A DNA stretch of 64,000 nucleotides from Allotamlana fucoidanivorans (GTDB taxonomy: Bacteria > Bacteroidota > Bacteroidia > Flavobacteriales > Flavobacteriaceae). Location of the stretch: NCBI RefSeq assembly GCF_045788535.1, contig NZ_CP074074.1, positions 1,178,001 to 1,242,000 of the forward strand, written 5' to 3'. The position numbers and the translations under genes are program-made. Positions 8,748-16,783 of the stretch are shown one piece after another. Within the stretch, counting starts at the first letter, position 1; every line of letters starts with the position of its first letter. The notes beneath the pieces were generated by a model. That model was given only the letters and a program-made list of their open reading frames with translations. It did not search any database and was not told the DNA's origin.

Positions 8748-9803
8748 TTACACATCATCAAAGTCAATAGTGATGCTAGCTGTGGTTGGGTGCGCTTGAC
8801 AGGTTAAAATTAAGCCTTCGGCAACCTCACTATTTGTTAAAATATTATTTTGTCGCATGGTTGCTTCGCCTTCTTTAATGCGTGCTAAACAGCTGCTGCA
8901 AATACCGCCTTGACAGGAATAGGGTGCATCAATGTCCTCATCTAAAGCGGCTTCTAATAAGGTTTGTGTTTGCGACATTTCAAACGTAGTGGTTTCATCA
9001 TCCACAGTTACGGTAACTTGGGTTTTTCCCGATGGTACAGCCACGTCTTCAACTTCATCAACTTTGGCGGCTTTAAAAAGTTCAAAATGAATACGGCTTT
9101 CATCAATGTTATGATCTGCTAAAACATCTTTAACCGTATGTATCATACCTTCAGGACCACATAAATAATAGGCATCAACCTCAACGTGCTTATGTTCATT
9201 CTTCATAACATAATTAACGGTACTTTTTTCAATTCTACCAAAAATAGCGTCGTCTTCATCTTCTTGGCTAAATACAAATTGAATAGAAAAGCGATCTTTG
9301 TAGTTGTGTTGAAGTTCTAAAAGTTCCTGTAAAAACATGGTATCGTGAGTCGTTTTATTACCATAAACCAAAATAACCTTGCTGTGAAATTCCTCCTCTA
9401 AAGCACATTTAATAATACTTAGTATGGGTGTAATGCCGCTTCCTGCTGCAAATAAAGCTATATTCTTAGTTTTTTTATCGTTTGGTTCAAAGATAAAACG
9501 TCCTTTTGGTGGTGCAACTTCTATGGTGTCACCAGGTTTAAGAGAGCTATTAGCATAGGCTGAAAAGGTGCCATCTTTTACCGCTTTTACTGCAACTTTT
9601 ATGTCACCACTTTTTGGGGATACGCACAGAGAATAGTCCCTTCTAATTTCTTTGCCATCAAGTTCTGTTTTTAGCGTAATGTATTGTCCAGCTTGAAACG
9701 CGAAAGCATCTTTCAGATTGTCAGGAATATTAAATGAGATACTAACGGCTTTGTCTGTTTCTCTATGGATATTTTTAACTGAAAGTGTGTGAAATGATGA
9801 CAT
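8748..9803 (-). CDS. PaaE-like NAD(P)H:ferredoxin-type oxidoreductase
   Basis: 351 residues with the three-part layout of phenylacetyl-CoA epoxidase reductase PaaE: an FAD domain (about 1-105, RRDYSLC binding motif), an NAD(P) domain (about 110-230, AAGSGITPI and YLCGPEGM), and a C-terminal plant-type 2Fe-2S domain with C-x4-C-x2-C-x29-C in SCQGGICSSCLA. It passes electrons from NAD(P)H to a partner oxygenase. No paaABCD genes are in the window, so the partner is elsewhere or different. It is divergent from a PadR regulator, and the shared region holds a 36-bp palindrome that could control both genes. The family is certain; the pathway is not. Confidence 0.88.
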   Translation of the reverse strand: MSSFHTLSVKNIHRETDKAVSISFNIPDNLKDAFAFQAGQYITLKTELDGKEIRRDYSLCVSPKSGDIKVAVKAVKDGTFSAYANSSLKPGDTIEVAPPKGRFIFEPNDKKTKNIALFAAGSGITPILSIIKCALEEEFHSKVILVYGNKTTHDTMFLQELLELQHNYKDRFSIQFVFSQEDEDDAIFGRIEKSTVNYVMKNEHKHVEVDAYYLCGPEGMIHTVKDVLADHNIDESRIHFELFKAAKVDEVEDVAVPSGKTQVTVTVDDETTTFEMSQTQTLLEAALDEDIDAPYSCQGGICSSCLARIKEGEATMRQNNILTNSEVAEGLILTCQAHPTTASITIDFDDV

Positions 9804-9868
9804 ATAAAATGATTTTAAGCAAAAATAGTGAAGCCGTTAAAAATAGAATAGTTTAATATGAAAAAATA

Positions 9869-9904
9869 ATACATAAAAATATTATGCATAATATTTTTAT
9901 GTAT
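9869..9904. promoter_or_regulatory. Perfect 36-bp palindrome, probable PadR operator
   Basis: The left arm ATACATAAAAATATTATG is matched exactly by its inverse, with the centre between 9886 and 9887. The outer ATACAT/ATGTAT ends resemble the ATGT...ACAT boxes known for PadR-family operators. It lies between the divergent starts of the PaaE-like gene and padR and ends 11 bases before the padR ATG, which fits autoregulation (inference). Confidence 0.7.
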
Positions 9905-9909
9905 ATTTG
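9902..9909 (+). promoter_or_regulatory. Candidate -7 element of the padR operon
   Basis: TATATTTG matches TAnnTTTG and overlaps the right edge of the palindrome, so a bound repressor would block it. Only six bases separate it from the ATG at 9916, so the transcript would have almost no leader. Confidence 0.45.
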
Positions 9910-9915
9910 ATTAAG

Positions 9916-10248
9916 ATGAATAATGCCCATTTGTATAGAGGAAGTCTTGCTACTATTATTTTAAAGCTTCTTAATGAGCACGACACCATGTATGGCTATG
10001 AAATTGTACAAAGAGTAGATGAATTAACCCATGGAGAGCTCAGGTTAACCGAAGGAGCGTTGTATCCATCACTTCATAAAATGACGGCGCAAGGCCTTTT
10101 AGAGGTAAAAGTCATTAAAATAGGAAATAGAATAAGAAAGTATTATCAACTTACAGAATCTGGCACCAAAGAAACTGTAAAGAAGTTAGCCGAACTTGAG
10201 CAATATATTAAAACCATGCGTGCTTTGGTTAATCCTAGGTTTCGCTAA
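9916..10248 (+). CDS. PadR family transcriptional regulator
   Basis: 110 residues of winged helix-turn-helix: RGSLATIILKLL, MYGYEIVQRV, then the recognition region LTEGALYPSLHKMTAQGLL and the wing GNRIRKYYQLT, ending in a short dimerisation helix. PadR proteins repress efflux or detoxification genes and are released by small ligands. The ATG at 9916 is preferred over the in-frame TTG at 9907, which lies inside the -7 element. Downstream in the same direction come a DUF2059 protein and an ABC transporter pair, a common PadR context; upstream and divergent is the PaaE-like reductase. Confidence 0.93.
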   Translation: MNNAHLYRGSLATIILKLLNEHDTMYGYEIVQRVDELTHGELRLTEGALYPSLHKMTAQGLLEVKVIKIGNRIRKYYQLTESGTKETVKKLAELEQYIKTMRALVNPRFR

Positions 10249-10310
10249 TTCTAGGTTGTATTTTTAAAGAAAAAAACACAGAAAGCATAGGGTGCTGTAA
10301 CAAAGTCATT

Positions 10311-10318
10311 TAGTTTTG
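10311..10318 (+). promoter_or_regulatory. Candidate -7 element before the DUF2059 gene
   Basis: TAGTTTTG matches TAnnTTTG, 51 bases before the start codon at 10370. It would allow the DUF2059 and transporter genes to be transcribed without padR. Confidence 0.4.
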
Positions 10319-10369
10319 TACAAACATTATGGTGTCACAATAAAAATCTTAATTAATAAATAGTTTCAC

Positions 10370-10777
10370 ATGAAAAAAAACCTACTAATCTGTTTGTTTA
10401 CCATAGCGCTTTCGTCAACTTTTTATGCTCAGGATAATTCTGGGTTTAAAAAAGAAACAGTTGAATTTATAAAAATTACTGGTGCTGCAAAAGCTTTTGA
10501 AAAGGCCATTGCTCAAATTGGAGCTATGGTTCCTGAGACCAACAAAGAAGCTTATACCAACGAAGCCAATGGTACACTAGAGCCACTATATAATCAGATG
10601 GCCGATTTGTATATGGCTGAGTTTACCGCTGCCGAGATAACACAACTTATAAACTTTTATAAGACCGATTTAGGAAAAAAACTGGCTAGTAAACAAGTAG
10701 AACTTACTCAAAAAGCTATGGCTTTTGGACAATCTTGGGGCATGAAGGTGCAGGCTATTGCGCAAAAGTATCAATAG
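10370..10777 (+). CDS. DUF2059 domain-containing secreted protein
   Basis: 135 residues: a signal peptide (about 1-20, ending TFYAQ) followed by a helical DUF2059 domain with the typical LYMAEFTAAEITQLINFYKT and LGKKLASKQ segments. The family is periplasmic or secreted and its function is unknown. It lies 121 bases after padR and 29 bases before the DUF5687 permease, so it may be co-transcribed with the transporter, but nothing in the sequence shows a shared job. Confidence 0.85.
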   Translation: MKKNLLICLFTIALSSTFYAQDNSGFKKETVEFIKITGAAKAFEKAIAQIGAMVPETNKEAYTNEANGTLEPLYNQMADLYMAEFTAAEITQLINFYKTDLGKKLASKQVELTQKAMAFGQSWGMKVQAIAQKYQ

Positions 10778-10806
10778 TATTAATATAGAGGGTTTCAAAT
10801 CACCTT

Positions 10807-12285
10807 ATGGTTATGATTAAGCATTTTATAAGTTTAGAGTGGAAAGCATTTTTTAGATCGCCTTCACTTAAAACTAATTTATTTTTTAAAATACTTTTAG
10901 GCTTTGGAGCACTGTGGATGATTGTAACTTTTTTATTGCTCGGGTTTGGGGTCTTTTTTATTATTAGAGATAAGTTTCATAAAGATCCTATAGTTGTTTT
11001 TAATGATTTTTTGGTGTTTTATGTGGTTTTCGATTTGGTGTTTAGATACTTTCTTCAAAAGATGCCTATTGTTAATATAAGGCCATTACTGTATTTACCA
11101 ATTAAGAAAGCTAAGGTTATACATTTTGCCTTAAATAAAACAATGCTGTCTTTTTTTAATATAGTACACGCGTTTTTATTTATACCCTTTTCAGTTGTTT
11201 TGCTCATAGAGGGCTATCCAATTTTTAGTGTCTTAGGATGGTTTATGGCCATTATGGCACTTGTTTTTTGTAATAATTTCATTAATGTATTTGTTAATAG
11301 TAAAGATGTTGTGTTTTATGCTGTGTTGGGAGTGATTATTGTTTTTGGTCTCTTGCTTTATTATGAATTATTTGATGTTACCTTGTTTACGGCACCCGTT
11401 TTTCAATCGTTTTATGATGTTCCGTATTTAGCCCTAACTCCATTCATAGTATTGGTTTTATTATACAAAATCGCTTTCAAATATTTTAGAAACCATTTTT
11501 ATTTAGATGGTGGGTTGTCAAAGAAAATAGAGGTCGTAAAGAGTGAAGATTTTGCTTGGCTTAATAGGTTTGGTAGTGTTTCAACGTTTTTAAAGAACGA
11601 TATCAGATTACTTAAAAGAAACAAGCGATCGAAAACCACGTTGTTGATGAGTGCCCTCTTTTTGTTTTATGGTTTAATGTTTTTTACAAACTCCATAGAA
11701 GCTTATAAAGGACCTTTTTGGAGAATTTTTGCTGGCATTTTTGTGTCAGGTGGATTTTTATTTAGCTTTGGTCAGTTTGTGCCCAGTTGGGATAGTGCTT
11801 ATTATCCGTTAATGATGAGTCAAAACATCAGGTATAAAGCATACATTTCTTCTAAATGGTATTTGATGGTTATAGCAACTATTATTTCAACAATTTTATC
11901 TGTGTTTTATCTATATTTCGGATGGCAAGCATACGCAGCTATACTTGTTGGTGCTATTTACAATATTGGTGTGAATTCGCATATTGTGCTCTGGGGAGGG
12001 GCTTATATTAAAACGCCTATAGACTTGACATCAAACAGAAAGGCTTTTGGAGACAAAAAAGCATTTAACGCTAAAACATTGCTATTAACACTGCCAAAAC
12101 TTGTTTTGCCTATGGTGCTTTATGCTATCGGACATTTTACACTGGGTGAGACGTTTGGGTTTGCCTTGGTTGCTATATGTGGCGTTGCTGGGTTTTTATT
12201 TAAAAACAAGGTGTTTAATGTCATTGAAAAAGTATATAAGTCTGAAAAGTATAAAACACTGGCAGCTTACAAACAAAATAATTAA
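10807..12285 (+). CDS. DUF5687 family ABC-2-like membrane permease
   Basis: 492 residues with many hydrophobic segments spread over the whole length (for example about 25-50, 65-90, 110-140, 145-200 and 280-470). The N-terminus (FISLEWKAFFRSPSLKTNLF) and the first membrane region match the Bacteroidota DUF5687 family as I know it. These are large permeases found paired with one ABC ATPase, and the ATPase gene starts four bases downstream. Substrate unknown; lipid, drug or peptide export is possible. A second ATG at 10813 is an alternative start. Confidence 0.85.
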   Translation: MVMIKHFISLEWKAFFRSPSLKTNLFFKILLGFGALWMIVTFLLLGFGVFFIIRDKFHKDPIVVFNDFLVFYVVFDLVFRYFLQKMPIVNIRPLLYLPIKKAKVIHFALNKTMLSFFNIVHAFLFIPFSVVLLIEGYPIFSVLGWFMAIMALVFCNNFINVFVNSKDVVFYAVLGVIIVFGLLLYYELFDVTLFTAPVFQSFYDVPYLALTPFIVLVLLYKIAFKYFRNHFYLDGGLSKKIEVVKSEDFAWLNRFGSVSTFLKNDIRLLKRNKRSKTTLLMSALFLFYGLMFFTNSIEAYKGPFWRIFAGIFVSGGFLFSFGQFVPSWDSAYYPLMMSQNIRYKAYISSKWYLMVIATIISTILSVFYLYFGWQAYAAILVGAIYNIGVNSHIVLWGGAYIKTPIDLTSNRKAFGDKKAFNAKTLLLTLPKLVLPMVLYAIGHFTLGETFGFALVAICGVAGFLFKNKVFNVIEKVYKSEKYKTLAAYKQNN

Positions 12286-12289
12286 GACT

Positions 12290-12985
12290 ATGATTATCTC
12301 AACAAATCTTTCAAAAACATATAACAGCAAGCAGGTTTTAAATATCGAATCCTTAGAAATTCCTAAAGGGCAAAGTTTTGGTCTAGTTGGTAATAATGGC
12401 GCTGGTAAAACCACTTTTTTTAGCTTGTTGCTAGATTTAATTCAGCCTTCCAAAGGTCATATTAAAAACAATGGTGTTCAAGTAGATAAAAGTGAAGACT
12501 GGAAACCCTTCACGTCTGCTTTTATTGATGAAAGTTTTTTAATAGGTTATTTAACCCCTGAAGAATACTTTTATTTTATTGGAGAGTTGCGAGGGCAAAA
12601 TAAAGCTGATGTTGATGCCTTAATTTCGCAGTTTAAAGATTTTTTTCATGATGAAATTTTAAATCAGAAAAAATATTTACGTGATTTAAGCAAAGGAAAC
12701 CAAAAGAAAGTGGGAATTGTAGCAGCCCTTATTGGAAATCCAGAGGTCATTATTCTGGATGAACCTTTTGCCAATTTAGATCCAACAACACAAATTCGCT
12801 TAAAAAGCATTATAAAAAATCTTGCCGAAAAACAAGGAGTTACTGTGTTAGTATCAAGTCATGATTTGCTTCATGTTACAGATGTTTGCGAAAGAATTGT
12901 TGTGCTTGATAAAGGTGAAATTGCAAAAGATTTAGTAACAAGTGAAGCCACTTTAAAAGAACTTGAAGCACATTTTACTGGTTAA
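12290..12985 (+). CDS. ABC transporter ATP-binding protein
   Basis: 231 residues with a full nucleotide-binding domain: Walker A GNNGAGKTT near residue 37, signature LSKGNQKKVG, Walker B VIILDEPFANLD and switch histidine VSSHD. The start at 12290 is chosen because it follows the permease stop by four bases and gives a standard start (MIISTNLSKTY); a longer frame reaching back to 12101 lies inside the permease gene. It is the energy subunit for the DUF5687 permease, probably under PadR control (inference). Confidence 0.95.
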   Translation: MIISTNLSKTYNSKQVLNIESLEIPKGQSFGLVGNNGAGKTTFFSLLLDLIQPSKGHIKNNGVQVDKSEDWKPFTSAFIDESFLIGYLTPEEYFYFIGELRGQNKADVDALISQFKDFFHDEILNQKKYLRDLSKGNQKKVGIVAALIGNPEVIILDEPFANLDPTTQIRLKSIIKNLAEKQGVTVLVSSHDLLHVTDVCERIVVLDKGEIAKDLVTSEATLKELEAHFTG

Positions 12986-13092
12986 TCTGAGTTCAAAACA
13001 AGTTTCATTTTATAGCTTAATTCAAAAAGATGCTTATTTTTACCAAGCAATTATAATAATAGCTTGACTTTACAGTTATTATGTAACTAAAT

Positions 13093-15663
13093 ATGCCGGC
13101 ATTGAAATCATCGTTTAAATCTATCATTATTGCATCATTATGTGTGGCTTTGGCAATAAGCTGCTCCAGAAAAAAGGATAAGTTTATTAACCGAAATTTT
13201 CATGCGGTTACCGCTGAATACAATACTCTGTTTAATGGCTATAATGCATTAGAAGAAGGCAGAGAAGCCCTTAATAATACTTATTTTGATAATTACTGGG
13301 ATATTTTGCCCGTTGAACGTCTTGAGGTGTTTGATGATGTTATTTTGCCAGGTCAATCAAAGAATGAAAACTTTTCAAGGGCAGAAGAAAAGGCTATAAA
13401 AGCTATTCAGAAGCATGGAATGAACATTGAAGGGAAAGAAAGAAACCCTCAAATAGATGAGGCTTATATTCTTTTAGGAAAGTCTAGGTATTTTGATCAG
13501 CGATTTATCCCCGCGTTAGAGTCTTTCAACTACATTTTGTATAAATATCCAGCTAGTGATAAAATAAATCAAGCTAAGGTATGGCGCGAAAAGTGTAACA
13601 TAAGGCTTGATAATAATGAGCTTGCTATAAAAAACTTAAAACGCCTCTTAAAACAAGAATCTTTAGAGAGACAAGACCTTGCAGATGCTACCTCAATTTT
13701 GGCGCAGGCTTATATTAACACAAAAGCTTTAGATAGTGCTATAACACAGCTTGACATTGCGGCAACAGCTACTAAAAGTAATGATGAACGCGGACGCTTT
13801 AGGTTTATTCAAGGGCAGCTGTACAATGCTTTAGGCGTAAAAGATAGTGCCAATATGGCTTTTGATAAGGTTATTGTGCTCAATCGAAAAACACCGAGAA
13901 TATACATGATTGTAGCTCAGCTTGAAAAAATTAATAATTTCAATGTCGATTCAGGAAATAAGTTTGAAGTGGCTACTTTATTAAGAGAGCTGGAAGAGAA
14001 TAGGGAAAACAGACCGTTTCTTGACAAAATTTATCATCAAACCGCCGAGTTCTATTTAAAAAATGAGTCAGATGCTTTAGCGATTAACTTTTATAACAAA
14101 TCGCTACGCACAAATTCAAGAGATAAGTATCTTAAGGCTAGAAATTATGAAAGGTTGGGCGATATGTATTTTGAGGCTTCGGTGTATGCTGACGCTGGTG
14201 CATACTATGATAGTACCATGACTAATTTGGTGTTAAATTCTAAACCCTATAGAGTCATTAAAAAGAAGCGAGATAATTTAAAAGATGTTATTTACTACGA
14301 GGCTATCGCTAAAACTAATGACAGTATTTTAAACTTAGTTAACCTGAGTGAAGCAGATCGATTAGCGTATTTTAATGAACATGTTGAAGCCTTAAAGGTT
14401 AAGGCGCAAATAGAAAAAGAACAAGCTGAAGTTGATGAAAATAACAGTGGTTTGGCAACTGTAAATAATCAAATAGGAGCTTTATCAAATGCAGGGCGAG
14501 GGGTTCCTAATCAAGCTACTCTGTTTTATTTTTATAACCCTACAACGGTTGCTTACGGTAAAAATGAATTTGTTAAAGTTTGGGGAGATAGAACCAATGA
14601 TGACGATTGGCGCTGGTCAAATAAAATAAGTACAGGAGTTGCTGGAAATATTTCAAACTCTAATGATTTGGACGCAATTTCTGAAGAAGAAAAATTTAAT
14701 CCGCAGTTTTACCTATCAAAAATACCATCAAATCAGAAAACTATTGATAGTATAAGCAACGAAAGAAATTACGCGTATTATCAATTAGGATTAATTTATA
14801 AAGAAAAGTTTCAGGAGTATGATATGGCAAAAAACAGGTTTCAAGACTTGTTAAAAAGTAATCCAGAAGAACGATTGAAATTGCCTTCAAAATATAATCT
14901 TTACAAAATCTATGAGCTATTAGGTGACCATGATGAAGCGCAAATAGCAAAAGCAGATATTATTGCCAGCTATCCAGACTCCAGATATGCAGCCATTTTA
15001 CAACACCCTGAATTAGGCGCAAGTGAGGATGAAAATAGCGCTGAAAACCTCTATGAGAAACTCTATGAGTTGCATGAAAATCAGCAATATGCTCAGGTTA
15101 TTACAAATAGTGATACCTACATTACTCAGTTTGATGGGGAGCCTATTGTGCCAAAATTTGAATTATTAAAGGCCATGGCTACTGGCCGATTGTTTGGTTA
15201 TGAGGCTTATAAAAAGGCAATAAATCGGGTTGCGGTAACCTATGCTAATACGTCTGAGGGTAAGCAAGCACAACATATAGAAGATCAGGTATTACCACAA
15301 ATTGCAAAAAAGGAATTTGTAGTATCTTCTGATAGTATTTTGGGGCATTACAAAGTGGTGTTTAAGTTTAAAGATAAAACACCAAAAGAAGTTAATGGAT
15401 TTAAATCTACTCTTGATACTGTACTTAAAAATGTAAAGTATTATAAGCTTAAATCATCAAAAGATATTTATAGCCCAAACACAACGTTTATTGTGGTTCA
15501 TGGTCTGCATTCAAAGCGTGTGGCAGACACATTTGATCAAATCATAAGCGAAAAAGACAAGGAAAAAATTAAAATTCCATATTTTGCAATATCATCTGAA
15601 AATTATCAGATTATTCAAATACATAAAAATTTGGAAGCCTACTCAAATCTATACAATAATTAA
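13093..15663 (+). CDS. sprE: SprE/PorW, TPR lipoprotein of type IX secretion and gliding
   Basis: 856 residues. A lipoprotein signal ends at ALAISC (Cys24). The start of the mature part (FINRNFHAVTAEYNTLFNGYNALEEG) is the characteristic SprE/PorW opening. Several TPR-like helical repeats follow between about 100 and 400 and again around 570-640. In Flavobacterium johnsoniae SprE is required for gliding and T9SS secretion; in Porphyromonas PorW links parts of the secretion machine. The next gene is a bactofilin 19 bases downstream, then the ATP synthase genes. PorZ and T9SS cargo occur later in the window. Confidence 0.92.
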   Translation: MPALKSSFKSIIIASLCVALAISCSRKKDKFINRNFHAVTAEYNTLFNGYNALEEGREALNNTYFDNYWDILPVERLEVFDDVILPGQSKNENFSRAEEKAIKAIQKHGMNIEGKERNPQIDEAYILLGKSRYFDQRFIPALESFNYILYKYPASDKINQAKVWREKCNIRLDNNELAIKNLKRLLKQESLERQDLADATSILAQAYINTKALDSAITQLDIAATATKSNDERGRFRFIQGQLYNALGVKDSANMAFDKVIVLNRKTPRIYMIVAQLEKINNFNVDSGNKFEVATLLRELEENRENRPFLDKIYHQTAEFYLKNESDALAINFYNKSLRTNSRDKYLKARNYERLGDMYFEASVYADAGAYYDSTMTNLVLNSKPYRVIKKKRDNLKDVIYYEAIAKTNDSILNLVNLSEADRLAYFNEHVEALKVKAQIEKEQAEVDENNSGLATVNNQIGALSNAGRGVPNQATLFYFYNPTTVAYGKNEFVKVWGDRTNDDDWRWSNKISTGVAGNISNSNDLDAISEEEKFNPQFYLSKIPSNQKTIDSISNERNYAYYQLGLIYKEKFQEYDMAKNRFQDLLKSNPEERLKLPSKYNLYKIYELLGDHDEAQIAKADIIASYPDSRYAAILQHPELGASEDENSAENLYEKLYELHENQQYAQVITNSDTYITQFDGEPIVPKFELLKAMATGRLFGYEAYKKAINRVAVTYANTSEGKQAQHIEDQVLPQIAKKEFVVSSDSILGHYKVVFKFKDKTPKEVNGFKSTLDTVLKNVKYYKLKSSKDIYSPNTTFIVVHGLHSKRVADTFDQIISEKDKEKIKIPYFAISSENYQIIQIHKNLEAYSNLYNN

Positions 15664-15682
15664 CCTAACACTTAGTTTTATT

Positions 15683-16096
15683 ATGTTTTCTGAAAATAAA
15701 AAAGACAAGCAAATGACAGAAGGATCATCAAGTCAAAATATTATAGCACAAGGCACCTCTATTGTAGGTGACGTTGAAAGTCAAGGCGATTTTAGAATTG
15801 ACGGAACTGTTGAAGGTAACGTTAAAACCTCTGGAAAAGTAGTAGTAGGTAAATCTGGATTAATTAATGGTACATTACATGGTACAGATGCCTATTTCGA
15901 GGGTAAGTTTTCGGGTAAGCTAACCTTATCAGGAACATTAACATTAAAATCGTCAGCACAGGTTGAAGGTGAAGTGGTTGTTGGCAAACTAGCCGTTGAG
16001 CCTGGCGCTACCTTTAATGTAGAGTGTGCTATGAAAGGTGCCGCAAAAGAGATTAATAATGGCCAACAAAAACGAAAATCAGAAAAATCAGCTTAA
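15683..16096 (+). CDS. Bactofilin (polymer-forming cytoskeletal protein)
   Basis: 137 residues with a right-handed beta-helix core of repeating valine/glycine strands (TSIVGDVESQGDFRIDGTV, then VVVGKSGLING and LTLKSSAQVEGEVVVG) flanked by short disordered tails. Bactofilins polymerise without nucleotides and scaffold cell-wall or envelope functions. The start at 15683 is preferred because the longer frame would begin inside sprE. The last 38 bases overlap the atpZ reading frame, so translation of the two is probably coupled. Confidence 0.92.
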   Translation: MFSENKKDKQMTEGSSSQNIIAQGTSIVGDVESQGDFRIDGTVEGNVKTSGKVVVGKSGLINGTLHGTDAYFEGKFSGKLTLSGTLTLKSSAQVEGEVVVGKLAVEPGATFNVECAMKGAAKEINNGQQKRKSEKSA

Positions 16097-16286
16097 GCAA
16101 ATAGCGGCACTATCAGGTATTGCCATACAAATGGGAGTTACCATTTATCTTTTTGTGCTTTTAGGTAAATGGATAGATTCTAAATTTGATAGTGAATCAA
16201 AAGTGTTTTTGATTGTCTTTACGCTTCTTGGTGTTGGCATAGCGCTTTATGCTGTTTTAAAACAAATTAATAAGCTAAATCCGTAA
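16059..16286 (+). CDS. atpZ: AtpZ/AtpI family F0 assembly protein
   Basis: 75 residues with two membrane helices (about 18-38 and 48-68) and the family motif LGKWIDSKF between them. AtpZ/AtpI proteins help assemble the c-ring or bring Mg2+ to the ATP synthase. The start MANKNENQ lies inside the bactofilin frame; an upstream ATG at 16038 is less likely. It overlaps the next gene by one base (TAATG), typical of translational coupling. Confidence 0.85.
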   Translation: MANKNENQKNQLKQIAALSGIAIQMGVTIYLFVLLGKWIDSKFDSESKVFLIVFTLLGVGIALYAVLKQINKLNP

Positions 16287-16681
16287 TGTTAAAAAGACTC
16301 GCCGTTAATTGTGGTATTCTCTTTGCGGTGGCGGTGGCGGCATGTGGTATACATGTTGTAGTAAATAGTTTTGTGGAGCAACCGGTTGTGGTTAAAGAAA
16401 TTATCTATTCCTATACGGTCAACGCGCTTTTGGCTTGTATCGTTGTTTTGTTACTTTTTGTTTTAAAGCGTAAATTAAAAGATCAGCTTGGTTTTGTTTT
16501 TATGTTGGCAAGTATGCTTAAGTTTGTGTTCTTTTTTATTTTGTTTTACCCAAGATATCACGCTGATGGCGATTTAAGTAGAGTGGAATTCCTCATTTTC
16601 TTCATTCCTTACGTCATTTGCCTCATTACAGAAAGCATTATTTTGTCTAAGTTTCTCAATACTTTAGATAATTATAAATAG
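16286..16681 (+). CDS. DUF6168 family membrane protein linked to ATP synthase
   Basis: 131 residues with four predicted membrane helices (about 8-26, 42-62, 70-88 and 100-120). Length and position match the small membrane protein that Flavobacteriia carry between atpZ and atpB (DUF6168 as I recall it). Its position is analogous to atpI in other bacteria; an assembly role is inferred only. A promoter lies between it and atpB. Confidence 0.75.
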   Translation: MLKRLAVNCGILFAVAVAACGIHVVVNSFVEQPVVVKEIIYSYTVNALLACIVVLLLFVLKRKLKDQLGFVFMLASMLKFVFFFILFYPRYHADGDLSRVEFLIFFIPYVICLITESIILSKFLNTLDNYK

Positions 16682-16720
16682 TTATAATTGAACGAAATAA
16701 ATAATATTAAAATTTGTTTT

Positions 16721-16748
16721 TTGCTTTTGAGATAAAAACATACCTTTG
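16721..16748 (+). promoter_or_regulatory. Promoter of the atpBEFHAG operon
   Basis: TTG at 16721-16723, a 17-base spacer and TACCTTTG at 16741-16748 match the Bacteroidota promoter pattern well. The atpB ATG follows 35 bases later. Confidence 0.65.
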
Positions 16749-16783
16749 CAGCGATTTTTAAGCCACTATTTATAATAAGTGAT

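Noticed and set aside
12101..12289. N-terminal extension of the ABC ATPase reading frame
   Set aside because: It lies entirely within the permease gene; the ATG at 12290 gives a normal ATPase start four bases after the permease stop.
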